This document shows positions 1-13,564 of a stretch of 64,000 bases of DNA, one piece after another. The stretch is from Labia minor. Lineage: Eukaryota > Arthropoda > Insecta > Dermaptera > Spongiphoridae. A program made the position numbers and the translations under genes. The notes beneath the pieces are model-generated. The model was given only the letters and a program-made list of their open reading frames with translations. It made no database searches and was not told the origin of the DNA. The stretch lies in NCBI GenBank assembly GCA_963082975.1, contig OY720345.1:80135034-80199033 (forward strand). Reading direction: 5' to 3'. The number at the start of each line of letters is the position of its first letter. Within the stretch, counting starts at the first letter, position 1.

Positions 1-2522
1 TATATGATCTTCATGTCTAATGATTTGTTGTTGAGAATTTAGTGAAGGAGAAGATACTTCAGTAGTTGTTGTATTTGTTTGTACAATAGGTTTTTCATTT
101 TCATCTACATTCATTTGGATATTTAAATTTGTGACTAACTGATCGCCATTAAGAGTATTTGTTAATTCTCCTATAGTAGTTGTGGTTGATAAATCTTCAG
201 AATCTTCTACAGGATTTTCAACATCTATTTTCAAAATAAAATAGTATATAAAAATATAATATTCCTAAAAATTTTAACTAAAGTATTATTCAATTTAAAT
301 ATAACTCTTTCTTTTACCTTCCGGGGAAGTATCTAGAGGAGAATTGTCTAAAATAGAAACTTGTGCACATTTTCCATACATGTCAACAACTGCATATACT
401 CGAGGGGGTAGATTTTCAACAGCTACCCCTTGGTAAACACCATTTATATAAAAAATTAATTTGGCCTAAAAAAGGAATTGGTAATTGTTAAGAATTTTCA
501 GATTTTTTATTAATAAAACCGCTACATTATATGTAACATTGGTAGTTATATATTGCTCTCAAATGGCATAGATATTCTTTTATACATAATAAAACAGGAA
601 AATAATGATAGTCAATTAAAAAAAAAATAAAGTAAATTTTTATTTTGACAAGAAATAATTTTAAATATATTTTTGATGGAATAATTCGTTAAGTAAAGAT
701 TTAATATACAGTTGAGCGAATATCAAATAACTTAATAGGCTTATCCAACAAAAGTTTCGTGGAAGATAGGAAAGGAGAGGGTGAAAGAAAGGTCACTTGA
801 ACACACAGAGAGAAATGCCATTCAGAAGAATAGTAATAAATAAAATATAAATTATCTAATTTACTTCAGATGTTCGGGTAATAGCAATTCGATCTCCTTC
901 TTTAAGTTTTTCCAAATCCCGGCCATAGGAGTCAATTATAGATTGTCCATTATGTAAAATAGAAGTTCCTGATAATATCTACAAAAGAAAAATTATTAAA
1001 TATATAAGGTGAGTATCATTTATGATAAAAGAGATAAATGAACTAAGAATATTTTTATTATAATGATTATAAATAAGAAAATTATTTCTTAACTTGGCAA
1101 ATTAAAATTTTAATCATACTTTTTTAAATAAATAATTCCAATTTCATGAAAAATAGTCAATATTCAATCACATCTTTAGTTAAGAATAACAACAAAGTGG
1201 TTGTTTTAATTAATAGATTTTGAAATATTTTAAATTTTCTTAATAAATTTTATATACATATAATCCAGTTTCAAAAGGAAAAAAAAAAAATAAACCAATT
1301 CCTAAATGATAATAATCACAGGATAAAGTGTCGTAAAATTCAAATGATTGGTGGAGATAGGTTGACAACTGAACATAAGGCATGGGGAGAGTTTAAAATC
1401 AAAATTAAAGGGGGAGGGCACCCAAATCATAAGTATAAAAATGATAAACATATACTTTTTAATAATAAAATAATAAAAATAATCACAAATTTATCTTTAT
1501 CATTACAGAAAGTTCTGATGAATGTTATTTAACACGTTCCCGCCGGCATGTACCACCGGTGGCTCATGCCGCCACATAAAATAAATAGACAAATTATGGA
1601 GCCGGCAGGAAAGTGTTAAGGGTTATTTTAAGACTTGAACCCTCGGTTGGAAAGCTAGACTTTATCGATAAGAAAAATATATTTGGGACTAATTAAGGAG
1701 GTCGAAAAAGATTTAAAGGAAGCTTACAAATATAACAAAGAATTAAAATTTTATTATCATGTAAAAAAAATCCTGTCTTTTAACTTATATATATATATAT
1801 ATATAAATGAACTATATGTATATTAAATTTATGTATACTATAAAGTTCATGCAATTGCAAATAATTATTTTTTAAATTATATTTTCAGTTGTATTGACGG
1901 ATTTTACCCTTAGGTAGATAGACATACCATCAGCAGTGTTTTGGTTTATAGTCATTGTTTGTTACCAACATTAATATAAAAAGTAAAACTAATTAAAATT
2001 TTGATTAGATATGTTCACGAAAACAATTTGGCCCGAGGTTTTCATTCGAAAAACTATTTAATAGAAATGTCAACCCACAACATAATATCACCTTAGTTTA
2101 TCTATAAATAAACTATGCAGAACTTAAACAGATTTAAACATAAGTTACCCATGAACCAGTTTGCATATCTGTAGCACTATAAGGAATATCCATTATTGCA
2201 GGATCACAAGTTGTGACTCCCATTTCTAGATTGCCGGACCACGAATTAATCTAAACAAAAAATGAGTTTTTAATTAATAATTAATATGACAAATTTAAGT
2301 CATGATAATGATTATACTATATAATATAATAACAGAAAATAATATGTCACATACCATTATATCAATACGAATTTGAAAAAATTGGTCGTCGACAAGTGGT
2401 TCACTACTTAAAACTAGACCACCATTGAATTCTGAAAAATTACGAACTGCAGTTTTGTTTTTATTAAGGAGAACTACCCGTTCTCCGCAACGAGGATGAA
2501 ATAGATGTCCCCTCGTCGCCAT
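1..2522 (-). CDS. NEURL4: NEURL4-type Neuralized-repeat protein, 5' part (partial)
   Basis: Five exons read on the minus strand with GT-AG borders and matching phases: 2522-2355, 2250-2149, 978-865, 465-318 and 224 to the window edge. Together they encode one Neuralized homology repeat (NHR) of about 170 residues. Landmarks are FHPRCGERVVLL, SWSGNLEMGVTTCDP, ILHNGQSIIDSYG and LPPRVYAVVDMYGKCAQVSIL. An acidic/Thr-rich linker follows and breaks off at HEDHI, where a second NHR would be expected. NEURL4 proteins carry several NHRs; in other animals they bind the ubiquitin ligase HERC2 and the centriolar protein CP110. The start is the ATG at 2522; an in-frame TAA lies 12 bases upstream, and the NHR begins within ten residues of it. 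Single-NHR neuralized is less likely, because the order (NHR at the extreme N-terminus, then a linker) fits NEURL4. The rest lies outside the window. Confidence 0.85.
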
Positions 2523-3471
2523 AATCAATGTTTAAATTGACATTTAAAGAAGATTAATTAATTAAGTCATGTCAAATTTAAAATATTAATAATTGTATTA
2601 ATACTTTTACAAAAAGATGAGGTTAGTAGGGATTAGGAAATAATAATATCAATGGTAGTTGCATTTTAGTCCGCAAGAGGGTTTAATTAAATAAGAAAAT
2701 ATTGAAAATAACAATGTGAAAACAATTTAAAACAAAATGTTTAATTTATTAAAAGTAATCTGTTTAATTCATAATTCGCAAGAATGAACTCAATTTGAAA
2801 TAAATAACTAATTAAACTACAATACATAATTATAGATTAACATAAATATATGTAATCTATGCCGAATTATTTTCATTCATTGTTACTATATTATTTATTT
2901 TTATTAATTTGTATTAAATTTCCGTAAAAATGTATAAAATCTTTATATAAAATAATAATTTGAAATAATTTTTTAAATGGATTTTTAGATTTTATAAGAA
3001 ATTATATAGAAATATAATCAAGAAATTTGCATTTATATATATATATATTGGCATCTTGGTTACAGAATAGTGAAGATTGATTGATTTTCTAATCTTTTTT
3101 AAAAAATACTAATAGTTCTTTTGTATTTTACTTTATATTTTTGTTTAGAAATTCGAATTTATAAAATATATATGAAGATATCAGCAAACCACGGCACGGC
3201 GAACAAATTTGTCCGGCCCGCCATGCATAATAGTACAATATCATTTTATTGGTATCTTAAACTTTTTGCGGGTCACTTGATTACTGTTAAGTTAAATATA
3301 TATTATAATAATCGGTAGAATGATGAACCGATTTTTTGAGATCTTGAAAGAGAAATGTATTATGTGAATGGTTCATTAAATATTTAAGGTTAATAATTTA
3401 TTAAGTTGTCTTTTGTATGCGGCACGCAAAGAAATGTCGAATTTTCGTTTGGTCCTTTAATTAAATTAGCT
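2523..3471. other. Intergenic, no gene seen
   Basis: Between the NEURL4-like start and the first hairpin-ended repeat. The sequence is AT-rich with a short (TA)n run near 3034-3050 and a slightly GC-richer patch at 3181-3230. I see no coding pattern or recognisable repeat. The promoter of the NEURL4-like gene should lie at its left edge, but no clear core element stands out. Confidence 0.4.
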
Positions 3472-4049
3472 GGAGTGTCTCCACTCGGCTATCTCGCAAT
3501 GTGAATTGGATTAAATAACATAATATATTTCATTTAAATTAAATTTAATTAATTATAAATTAATAAATAATATTTATTAAACCAGTGCATGTTTGGCTCT
3601 TTGTTGATGGCACCAAGTCACGTGTTGGCGCGTGAGATTTGCAGTGTTAAAAAATTAATTCTGGTACTTTCAGCGATTCAATCAAGCTGAAATTCTATAT
3701 ATAGCAGTTTTATACAATTTTTCATCATGTGAAAAATTATCAAACATATATTTTTATTTTTACAGTCAGTTTAGAGGAAAAAAAAATTAAAACGTGGTTT
3801 GTAATGACCCTCATCCGGTTGAGCTACATTTCTCAAAAGTTGATAGAAAACTACGAATTTCGATAATGCCCATGTACCAAATTTCATCATTCTAGCTCAA
3901 ACCGATTTCGCGTAATCTTGTTTACAAACACACAGACATTTTTCTCAATCTTAGTGAAAATAACTCAGGGACATTCAAAACGTATAAAAACATCAAAATC
4001 TCAATATCAAAACTTTTCGTGATCGCAATACTATCTCTGGCGAGATAGT
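3472..4049 (-). repeat. Hairpin-ended repeat, copy 1
   Basis: This 578-bp block recurs in opposite orientation at 44612-45188, with a partial copy at 58552-58661. One end carries the hairpin ACTATCTC-TGGC-GAGATAGT (4030-4049). The other carries GGAGTG-TCTC-CACTC (from 3472). Internally it has the arthropod-type repeat phrase around CAAACCGATTTCGCGTAATC. No transposase reading frame is present, so it looks non-autonomous. Hairpins at both ends would fit a Helentron/Helitron2-type element, but no replicase or 3' tetranucleotide is proven here. Confidence 0.7.
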
Positions 4050-5819
4050 AAAAATGCTACTCACTTCTGCATTATACAATATTTTATAAAATAATTTAAA
4101 TTCAAGGCTTTTTAATTATTATATACTTCTGTCGAGTAATCATTATTATTAAAAAGATTCTTAGATCCAAAGAGATACATAGCTAGATTTTAAAAAATAA
4201 CTATGTTATTAGACCATTTATATAAAAAATTGCAATGAAAAATTTGTAACAAGGGAAATTTTTATGCTAGTATTATTAATAGAAGAGCTGAATTATGACA
4301 CTATTTCTTTTTTAACTCCTTTTTTTCCTTTTTTTATAATTATCAAAAAAAGGTTCTCTTTCAAAAGTTATATTCAAACAATGCAGTTTTTTTTATTTCC
4401 CAAATATGATTTTAATTTTCTTTATGAAGCAATAAGATGTCTAATACGGACCAGATATGTCCAGACCATCCATATTCTATTTTATGTCACGTTTTTTAAT
4501 ATCTTTATTACTAACCTTTCCAGTCCAGAAATTTCTAACAGATTGTGAAAGAGAACCAAGTTTTGTATAAACATTAAAATGTCTTATCACAAATGCTAAA
4601 ATTAAGGATGTTCCTTTCCTGTGTACGATATTCTACCCAAACTATTTTTAGCTATTAAATTTATTCGGACAAACCTATTCAATTGTTTAATTTTCAAATA
4701 AAATCGATACTTTTGTTAAGGGAATCACACTTTATATATTTTGATAAAGTTGTAACACAATTATGCTAGTAAAGTTGAAATTTAGCTTAGTCAAGCTATT
4801 AATTGTTTACATGTATATACATAACTTGTTTTGAAATTTGTTAATAGATAAAGTCTGTATTTTATTGGCTTGTTCGGTTATAAAAATATGGAAAAAACAT
4901 TTTCGAGTAATAAAGGTTGTCATCTCAGTAACTTACATTTTTCTAATGTTCCAAATGGAGTGTGATATTTTGAAATAATTTACTAATTTATTTAATTACA
5001 ATAATTTAATGTTAAAATGAAATTCACTAGATATAAAAAAAAGCTCTGTGGTTTTTGGAAATCCAACGAAAGGACAGTAAGTTGCCGCCTAAGTGGGTGC
5101 AGAAGTGTTATATGATCAGAACAAGGGTTCCTTTAAACCTATATCTTGATCCCAAGCCACTACTTTGTATATCAAGTAGCTGCCTAATTTTGTAGGCTGG
5201 GTAGACCTCGTTCCCATAGATCCTAGCTTCCAGGCTTGGACCCAGGACGAGGATAATGACAGTAAAGTCTGTTGCCCTCAGGTTGCATAACGCCTTTATT
5301 TACTAGTTCAGTTTCAAATGTTTATAAAAAATATTTGATTGAATAATTTTTTCTACACTTCCAGTGGTTCATTTTTAAGATATTAAACATTTTTTTTATA
5401 ATATTACCTTATTATATTGTCTTAATTAAAGGAAATTGAAAAAACTTTATATTAAAAATAAACTAATTAATGCATATCAAGAAAAAAAAATGCAAAAAAG
5501 AAATTATAATAGTTCTATCATTTAAATATTATATTATATTTTCAAAGTTAATTGAAATTTAAAAAAGATCTAATTGATCGATAGATTAATAATTTCCAAA
5601 ACAAATTTTAATTAATTTAAATTTTAATTTAAATTTTTTTTTAAATAAATATTTCTTTCTAAAGATATTTCATATGTTGTTTTATTTTTCCTTAAGATTA
5701 ATTATTAAAATATTTCCTCTTATATAGTGCTTAAGATTTAGTTTAGAGAGTATTAAAAAATTATAATTCTTTTTTTTAAAAAAATTATATATTATTATTA
5801 TTTTGTCCAAATTTATAAT
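4050..5819. other. Intergenic, AT-rich with a GC-richer patch
   Basis: No coding exon is seen. A GC-richer patch at about 5040-5290 stands out from the AT-rich background and resembles a retroposon remnant by composition only. I could not assign it to a family. The 3' end of the DDX19 gene borders this region on the right. Confidence 0.35.
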
Positions 5820-8800
5820 TTAATTTCCAAGCTTCTCTATCTCATCTACATCTTCAGCATTTAAGAGATTGATTTTTTTACCTAAGAAAACAAAATTAGA
5901 AATTAATAAATTAATAAATTAATACAATTGTAAAAATTCTAAATTAATATTATTTACCAAAATGACTTTCTATATCCTTTAAAATATTAAATTCTTGATC
6001 ACCAATAACAAGATTGATTGCAATTCCATTTTTTCCAAATCTTCCAGTTCGTCCTATTCGGTGTAAATAAGTTTCACAATCAGCACGTCCATTCATGTCA
6101 ATTGGCAAATCGAAATTGACCACTAATGTTACTTGCTCTACATCAATACCTAATGTTTAAAAAAAAATGTTAATTATATAAAGAATATTTAAATAAAAAT
6201 TAATTAATCTTTAGTTACCTCTAGATAATAAATTTGTTGTTATTAAAACCTTTTGCAATCCCTCTCTAAATCTATCAAGAACAGCTAATCGTTGTTCTAT
6301 ATTAAGATCCCCAGAGAGTAAAGCAACTGCATGCCCATCTCTAGTCATTTCTTTTGCAAGCCAATCAGCCATTTTTCTTGTCTATGTTTTTTTTTTTAAA
6401 TTAAAAATAAAATATAATAAAATAATCATAATAATAAATTTAAACTTTATCTTACATGACAAAAAATCATTGCTTGTCCAATGGTAATAGCTCCGTAAAT
6501 ATTTGCAATGGCTGAATATTTTTCATCTGAATTTTTGCACATAACATAATATTGTTTAATGTTATCGAGAGATTCTTCTTCTCGGCGAAGGCGAATTGTT
6601 ACTGGATTTGGAACAATAGCTTCTGCGAAATCCATAACATCCTGTTCATATGTAGCCGAGAAAAATAACATTTGACATTTGTCCGAAAGGTGTCTGTTTA
6701 AAATAAAAGAGACCATTTAGAAATTATTAAGCAATTAAAAATAAAAAGTTAAAGTAAAAAATGGGTGTCAAATGAAAGTTGAAAGTAGAATATATAATTG
6801 ATTGTTAAAAATCAAAATTAAAATTTTATAATTTATAATAATTCTGAAAAGTTTTTGATATATTGTTTCGAGTCGCGTGGGTTCTCATTTCTAAAGAGTT
6901 AGATCTAGAAAACAGTAGAGTTTCTATAGAATAAAATCTCATAAAAACACAAGTTTGGTTTCAATACCATCACCAGTTCCTTCAATTTACAACTAGAGAG
7001 TATATTGATTGTATAATTTAAATATATATATATATATATATGTATAAATGGAATAACTATATTTGCATCTCAATAAAATTGCATATATTTTTGAAGGAAC
7101 TGATGATAGCATTAAATCCCGTTGCATGATCTTCCTTTCATTTCAAAGATCTATTAATTTGACATTCACTTTCTCCTCAAATTCGCTGTTTAAAAAAACA
7201 ATTTTTATAAATTATTATTTCATGCATTGGTTAAATTTTTTTAGAATATTTAAATTAACATTTACTATTATCAAGAGGTAAAATTAAAATTTCTCCCTTT
7301 ATTGATTATTATCATAAAATAGTGTAATATTTAGAATTCATTTAAAATTAAAAAAACATATTATACCTTCTAATTCTAAAACTTTGATCTTGGTGGCCTT
7401 GAGTGGCGATCATCACATCAGCCTCGTCAAGAACGAAAACAGAAATTTTAGAAAGTTCAAAGAAATGAAATTTAATAGTCCAATCAACAACTTTTCCTGG
7501 AGTTCCAATAATGATATGATCTGTCAATTTGGTACCTTTAGGAACTAGAAAGATAAAACAATTTAATTAAAGATATATATTTTAAAATTAATTTGGTTGG
7601 TTAATCACATTCTTAATTTTATTTCTTTATATATTTTATAAATCAATTATAGAATTGACAAAAATCAAATTCAAAACTTTTTTTGAGTTTTTTTTTAAAT
7701 ATTGTAGAGAATTGAATACATTTTTTTACCTTCTTCTCCACGAACAGCATACCGAATTCTTACATCTTTCATAAATTGTGACATTTTCATTACAACTTCG
7801 CCAGTTTGAATAGCAAGTTCATATGTTGGAGATAAACATAAAATGTGGGGATAATTAAGTGATGTATTGACACGAGATAACATTGCAAGGACAAATGCAG
7901 CAGTCTTTCCGGTGCCAGATTGAGATTGAGCAATCATGTTTTGAGGTCTAAGAAACAAATATGATAATTATTATAAGACCACTTTAATTATAATTATATG
8001 AAAACAATATCAACATTATTTATTTGATCATTTTATTTAAGAATCATAATTTTCTTAATAATAGGAATCGAGATTTTTTAAGAATTATTGTTCTTAATAA
8101 TTTATTTTCTAATTTATATATATTGTTTTCAAACTCACGGATCAGCAAGAAGTGTTGGCAAAGCGGTTTCCTGAATTCTTGAAGGTGCATTGAAACCCAT
8201 CACATAAACACCTTGTAACAATGTTGGTTTTCTAAATAAAAAAATTATAATTGACAGTTAGTTCCATGTTTTATGATATAAAGCTATTAAAAAGAGCATA
8301 AATTATAAGTATTTGTACTTTTTTTAACAAAATATATTTTCAAGTTTTTAAAAATAATTAGAAATAAATGATAAAATATACTGCAATAATAAAATACATA
8401 AGTTTTATTATATATAATTGATCACTTATCATTTATATTTTGAAGAACTTCTATAAGTTAATTTAACTATTAATAATCTTAAAAATCTATAATTTTCATT
8501 AATGTAGTACAATTTTTCAAAATTCACTCACAAATACAATAAAAATAAAAAATATTCTTACAAATTTAAAGCTTGAAAAGTTTTTACAGAAAATAATGGA
8601 GATGATGGATCTTTTCGTTGTATTTCAATATCATTTTTATTTTCAACGAGTCCTTTTCGAATAAGTTTTTGTAAAAGGGAATGTTCAGCTGGATTTACTA
8701 TTTCTTCTTCTGTTTTGTCATCTTTCGACTGTACTGATGGATTTTTAATTGTATTTGAAGATTCATTTGAAGAAGAATCATTTAATAATTCACTTTCACC

Positions 8801-8957
8801 GATATTTATCTTTCCAATCTAAAAGAAAACAATGATTTATTTAATTAATTTAATGCTTTTAGTACAAAACACGTTTATGATGAATCAATTTTACGTTTTT
8901 ATTTAATTCTTCTTGTGCCTTAGCACTTGCAACCCAATCAGACTGCTTATTTGACAT
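5820..8957 (-). CDS. DDX19: DEAD-box RNA helicase DDX19/Dbp5 (complete)
   Basis: Nine exons on the minus strand: 8957-8895, 8818-8562, 8231-8139, 7947-7730, 7544-7367, 6693-6456, 6381-6219, 6149-5958 and 5881-5820. All borders are GT-AG and all phases agree, giving 1464 nt (487 aa), close to the usual DDX19 length. Motif [11 protein letters not shown] lies at about 144-153, DEAD at 250-253, SAT at 282-284 and HRIGRTGR at 433-440. The C-terminus reads [14 protein letters not shown], typical of the family. DDX19/Dbp5 is an ATPase that acts at the cytoplasmic face of the nuclear pore with Gle1 and Nup214 to strip export factors from mRNA, and it has roles in translation termination. The N-terminus ([17 protein letters not shown]) is short and polar. 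The ATG at 8957 is the first in the exon. No damage is seen, and the gene appears functional. Confidence 0.95.
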
Positions 8958-9400
8958 TATGGAGAAAATTGTAAATTAAACAATTTGCACATGCAAAATA
9001 TAAGATATAAAATAATAGTAATTGTTCTATACCCTTATTATATCCCTTTATATCACAAACAAATAATTTTATTATACAAAGTTATCAGAATACCAATATA
9101 CCAATACCACCACAATTTACTCTGTGTATGTATGCTCTGTGAGAATACGGATTGGCTAATTCTATCAATCCCAAACGCGGGAGTTTGAAAAAATAGTCTA
9201 TTAATTCTTTTGGTACTGCAAATGCAAAATATAAGATATAAATATTTGGTACTCTATCTTACTTAAACAAAAATGGAAAAAAAAGTAATAATAATATAAA
9301 ATAGATTCATCATTACATTTATGAATTCAAATATTTTATGAATTTATAAAATTATGGTAATTATATATATCCATGGTTCCAAGATAGGAATGAGTGTCCA
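8958..9400. other. Upstream region of DDX19 gene
   Basis: This should contain the 5' UTR and promoter of the minus-strand helicase gene. The sequence is AT-rich. A short GC-richer stretch at 9110-9185 is the only compositional change. No TATA box or initiator could be singled out with confidence. Confidence 0.3.
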
Positions 9401-9764
9401 TTATACTAGCAATAGTGTAGATTTATTTGTATCTCTTTCTGTTACTGAAATACATGATTTAGGGATTTTTAAAGGGAAGAAGAACATTTAAAGTCTAATA
9501 AATACATTTTAATAGAAAAATTTTAATTAAAAAATAAAAAAATTAAGTTGGTACTTAATGGGTTAAGGATGTCTTTTAAAAAATTGTAATTGACATTCAG
9601 CATTCTTTTGGTGTTTATTTATAAATAATTAACATTAAATTTAATTATTTACGCATTAATGGGTCCTTTATTGTATAATTAAATGAGGAATTTAAAAAAA
9701 AATAAAAATAGCAATTAAATGAAAATAAATTAATATATTTAAACGATATTTATCTATATATATT
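9401..9764 (+). repeat. 0.36-kb dispersed repeat, copy 1
   Basis: The block beginning TTATACTAGCAATAGTGTAG recurs almost unchanged but inverted at 18449-18816. The two copies share many long exact runs, such as ACGCATTAATGGGTCC. It has no coding capacity. The second copy abuts the right inverted repeat of the Merlin-like element. I do not recognise the family. Confidence 0.75.
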
Positions 9765-10418
9765 GTAATATATAAGCATAAAAATGCATTTTTAATCTGA
9801 ACGAATTCAATTTTATCATTTCCCTTATCATCCTTCGCGTATTCAATAACCATTTATTATTCTAAATTTAACCAGAGTGCTACCAAATTAATTTAAGTAA
9901 TCTGATTTTCAACCAATTTTTCTCATAAAACACCATACCTAAGTCATCCAATATACGACATGGAGGTCTTCCACCTTGAAATGAATTAAAACTGGAAATG
10001 GTTGATTTGGCAAAATAAGATTGGATACGTTCAGTTTACATATTAAAATTAATAGTTTAAAATAATTTTTTTTTGATTGTTTTTTTTTTGATAAATTTAA
10101 TTAAAATATAACTTGATTATTTTGAAATTTTTTTTTCTCTCCGTTCGATTGAATTATTGTATTTATTTGATTTTGACTTCTTATATTAATTGATTTTGCG
10201 GGATTCTATATCTGAAAAATTAAAAGCAAATTGCCTGTTGTTTATAATATTCAATTTTTGTCGCAGTAAAAAATTGATATAATTTTCACATGCCTTTCTG
10301 ATTATCTATATATATAAAAAAAGGTTTTTGTCTGCACATTGCTCAGAATTTAAAAATTTTTGCATATCTTCGCGTTTCATGACCTCTAGAATCCAAAAGT
10401 GACTTTAGAATTTTTCAC

Positions 10419-10481
<63 letters not shown>

Positions 10482-12409
10482 CGGAAAATTACTATTTTAT
10501 AGACTCAGAATTGGCTGAACCGATTTCTTTGAAATTACATCACAATATTCTTATATACCTCTAGAGTAACATAGGCTATAAATTTTATTAATATCTTATC
10601 AATAACCGCAGAAATTAATTTTTTAAAGTTTATATAATTCTCCGTGTTGTTCATTCAAGAGCAGCTCGCGGCTCACTGTCGGCCTAGCGGAATCATTTCA
10701 AACAATGAATTATCATAGAGATTCCCAATCGAAGAATTATTATAATATTTCCCTTTTTATTTTAAATTCTAATATACAAATATCAATTCAATTAAATAAT
10801 TTATTCTAAAAGTTCTCAATTTAATTAAAATATTTATTTATTCTAAAAGTTCTCATATTTATTAGATCATATTTTTATCTTAAATTATTTTTTATTTAAT
10901 TGAATATTTCTTCTTTTCTATAATATATATATAATAATATATAAATTTTATCATTGAATAATAAAAAAAAATATTATTTAACCTGAATTAAAATGACTGA
11001 ATTATATTATCTTTGTTTTTTATTTTAATTTAATTACTCTATTATTAATTACTAAATATATATATATATATATTATATAAAAATTAAAATATGATGATAT
11101 AAAGTTGTTTTAAATTTTTGACATTTTTAAATTGGGTATATTTTTTAAATTTATTAAAATGTCTTTTTTATTTATTATGTTTAAAAGATTCATTTTTATT
11201 ATGTGATATTAATAAAAAATAACGATGCTCTGTGCAAGTCGAATCATGTTGCACATAATTAAATAACAATTGCCAAACAAAGAATATAATATTTTTTTAA
11301 ATTCTTATATTTAAATATCATTTCAATTAAATAATTTATTCTAAAAGGTCTCATTTTAATTAATTTAATAAAATATTTAAATCACCATTCATTTTTTTAT
11401 TAATAGGCTTCTTTTTTTATTTTTAATTTTAATAAATTCTCTTTTTTTTGATATGATATTAATAAAAAATAATATTAAATTGTATATAAATATAAAAATT
11501 AGAATATTTGAATTTTTTTAAATTTTAACACATGTAATCAATCATATGCATTAAGAATGGAAAATTTTTAAAATCAACTTGCTATTAAATTCAGAAAAAA
11601 AATACTGATATATAGAATATATAGACTATTCGAATATAATTTAAAACTCTTTCTCTCCTTCTATTTTAAATTAAAAAAACGGAGTTTTAAGAAATTTAGA
11701 TGCCATATGCAACATGGGTGGGTAAATGAATTGAGCTGGAAAAGGAGGCAATTTATAATTTTCTTCTAATTCAGATTTAGGACAAATCGTACAACATTAT
11801 ATCAAATCTCGCTAAGAACATTCAATATTTTTGTACACAAATTATTCAGAGTATTGGCTAAGCGTATCACTCACAATCAGTTTATATTGAAATTTATATA
11901 AATTAACAAAGTAAAAATTTTTATTTGTTTAAATTTTATTATAATGAATCAAAAAAAATTAAATATATAGATCACATGATTAAGAGAAGCAAAAAACTTG
12001 ACAGAAAATAACTGTTGGATGGAGGTCGGACATGACAGAAACTGTAAGCGAAATCTTCATATTGCGACGAATAATTTTCAAATCCCCTAGCACCACCAGA
12101 ATTAGATAAGTTTATTTTAAGGGAGGAAAATAACTATGATCTAAAAAAATTAATAAATGAACTTAATAATAAAAAAACAAATAAATCAATTAATTTAAAT
12201 TAATACTATTAATGAATGTATATATTGGTAATTTATCTATAGTTTTATACCGTTAATTTTTATAAATTGTCTCAAGTCTCTATTTTTGCATTTTCCCAAG
12301 TTTCATTATAATTAAAAATATTCAATAATAATCTAGCAATGAAAATAAAATATCAAAATGTAATGATCAAGAAATATTATACTCTATTTCACTATAATAA
12401 CATAGAAAA
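9765..12409. other. AT-rich repeat-bearing region, no gene
   Basis: Apart from the (GTCT)n tract this stretch shows only AT-rich low-complexity sequence and short decayed repeats. One example is the phrase near 10505-10600 of the type 'GGCTGAACCGATTTCTTTGAAATT', common in arthropod interspersed repeats. No exon with coding bias or splice borders was found. Confidence 0.4.
10419..10481. repeat. (GTCT)n microsatellite
   Basis: About fifteen uninterrupted units of the tetranucleotide GTCT/CTGT. It sits inside a degenerate interspersed repeat whose 3' side reads CTGAACCGATTTC. Such tracts are a usual internal part of arthropod non-autonomous elements. Confidence 0.95.
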
Positions 12410-13432
12410 TACTTAAGAACCATAGGCGGTGGAAATATTAGGAGATATCATTGCGGGTTAAGGCCAAATCGATCAACATTAATTAAGATATTTTCATTAT
12501 GACAGATATTAGGAAAAAAACTGCGAATTCAATATTTCTGTTCACTAATTATTTGTAGACTTTAGTAAAACATACACATGACTCAATATAGATCAGCATA
12601 AACTTTTTCAAATTTTGATCTTCAAATTTGTCTTGAAGGTAGTAAAGAAAAAATAAGATGAAGAAATCAATTGTAAAATGTTAGGTTACCCAGACGACTT
12701 AAATATAATAGGAGATTAGGAAATTGCAATTGCAGATAGCGAGGAAAAATTAATGGAGGTTTGAAATTAATAGGGATAAGAAAAAATATTTAGTAACAAA
12801 GAGGAAGAGTATTGACATACAAAATCTTAAGATACAAAATGTAGAATTTGAATATGTAGAAAAATTGAATGTAATCACGAAGGATAATAATATTTGAGAA
12901 GAATTTAAATCGGGGTTGCAATCGGGAAACGCCTGTTATCTTGCAATAAAGAGGCTTATCTCTTCAAAATTATTATCAAAGGGAATATATAAAAAAATTA
13001 TTTTGCCTGTTGCATTATATGGGTGGGAGGCATGGTCTATGACCCTGGGAGATGAGAGTAGATTCAGAGTGTTTGAGAATAGGATTCTTCCCTGCATTTA
13101 TTGGCCAAAGAAAGATGAGGTCACCGGGGAATGGGGGAGACAGCATAACAAGAAATTGCATGGTCTCTCTGCATCTTCAGAAATAGTTAGGGTTATAAAA
13201 GGGAAAAAGCTGCGATAGGCAGGGCACGTGGCTAGAATGGGAGAGGAAAAAGATATTGGTGGGAAGACCGATTGGAAAACGTCCGCTTGGAAAACCAATG
13301 ACGCGTAGGAAGGGACGTAAGAGAGATGGAACAAGGGCTCAGGATAGGGACACTTGGATAAATGTGGTTGTTGCGGCTAAGAACTTTCGAGTATCTTTGA
13401 GCCACATAGGTAGATAGATATAACATATACAA
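12410..13432 (+). pseudogene. Decayed LINE, reverse transcriptase to 3' domain
   Basis: Frame-shifted non-LTR retrotransposon fragment. Near 12450 the conceptual product shows CGLRPNRST, matching the GFRPxRST block of LINE reverse transcriptases. Around 12685 GYPDD stands where YADD is expected. The clearest open stretch, 12916-13218, encodes the 3' domain (LPVALYGWEAWSMT, FENRILPCIYWP, and after a stop AGHVARM). Related fragments lie at 43595-43834, 45375-46310 and 51110-51540, all in the same orientation. Stops and shifts show it is dead. The exact clade (for example Jockey or CR1-like) was not decided. Confidence 0.75.
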
Positions 13433-13564
13433 TAATAATATATATAATTAATATAGTGATTAAATTAAAATATATTTTTTAAATAAGAACACAAAAAGAA
13501 ATGAATGTTTTATGTAATATACTGATTGAAACAAAATGGATGAAAACCTTTTAATACTTTCAAC

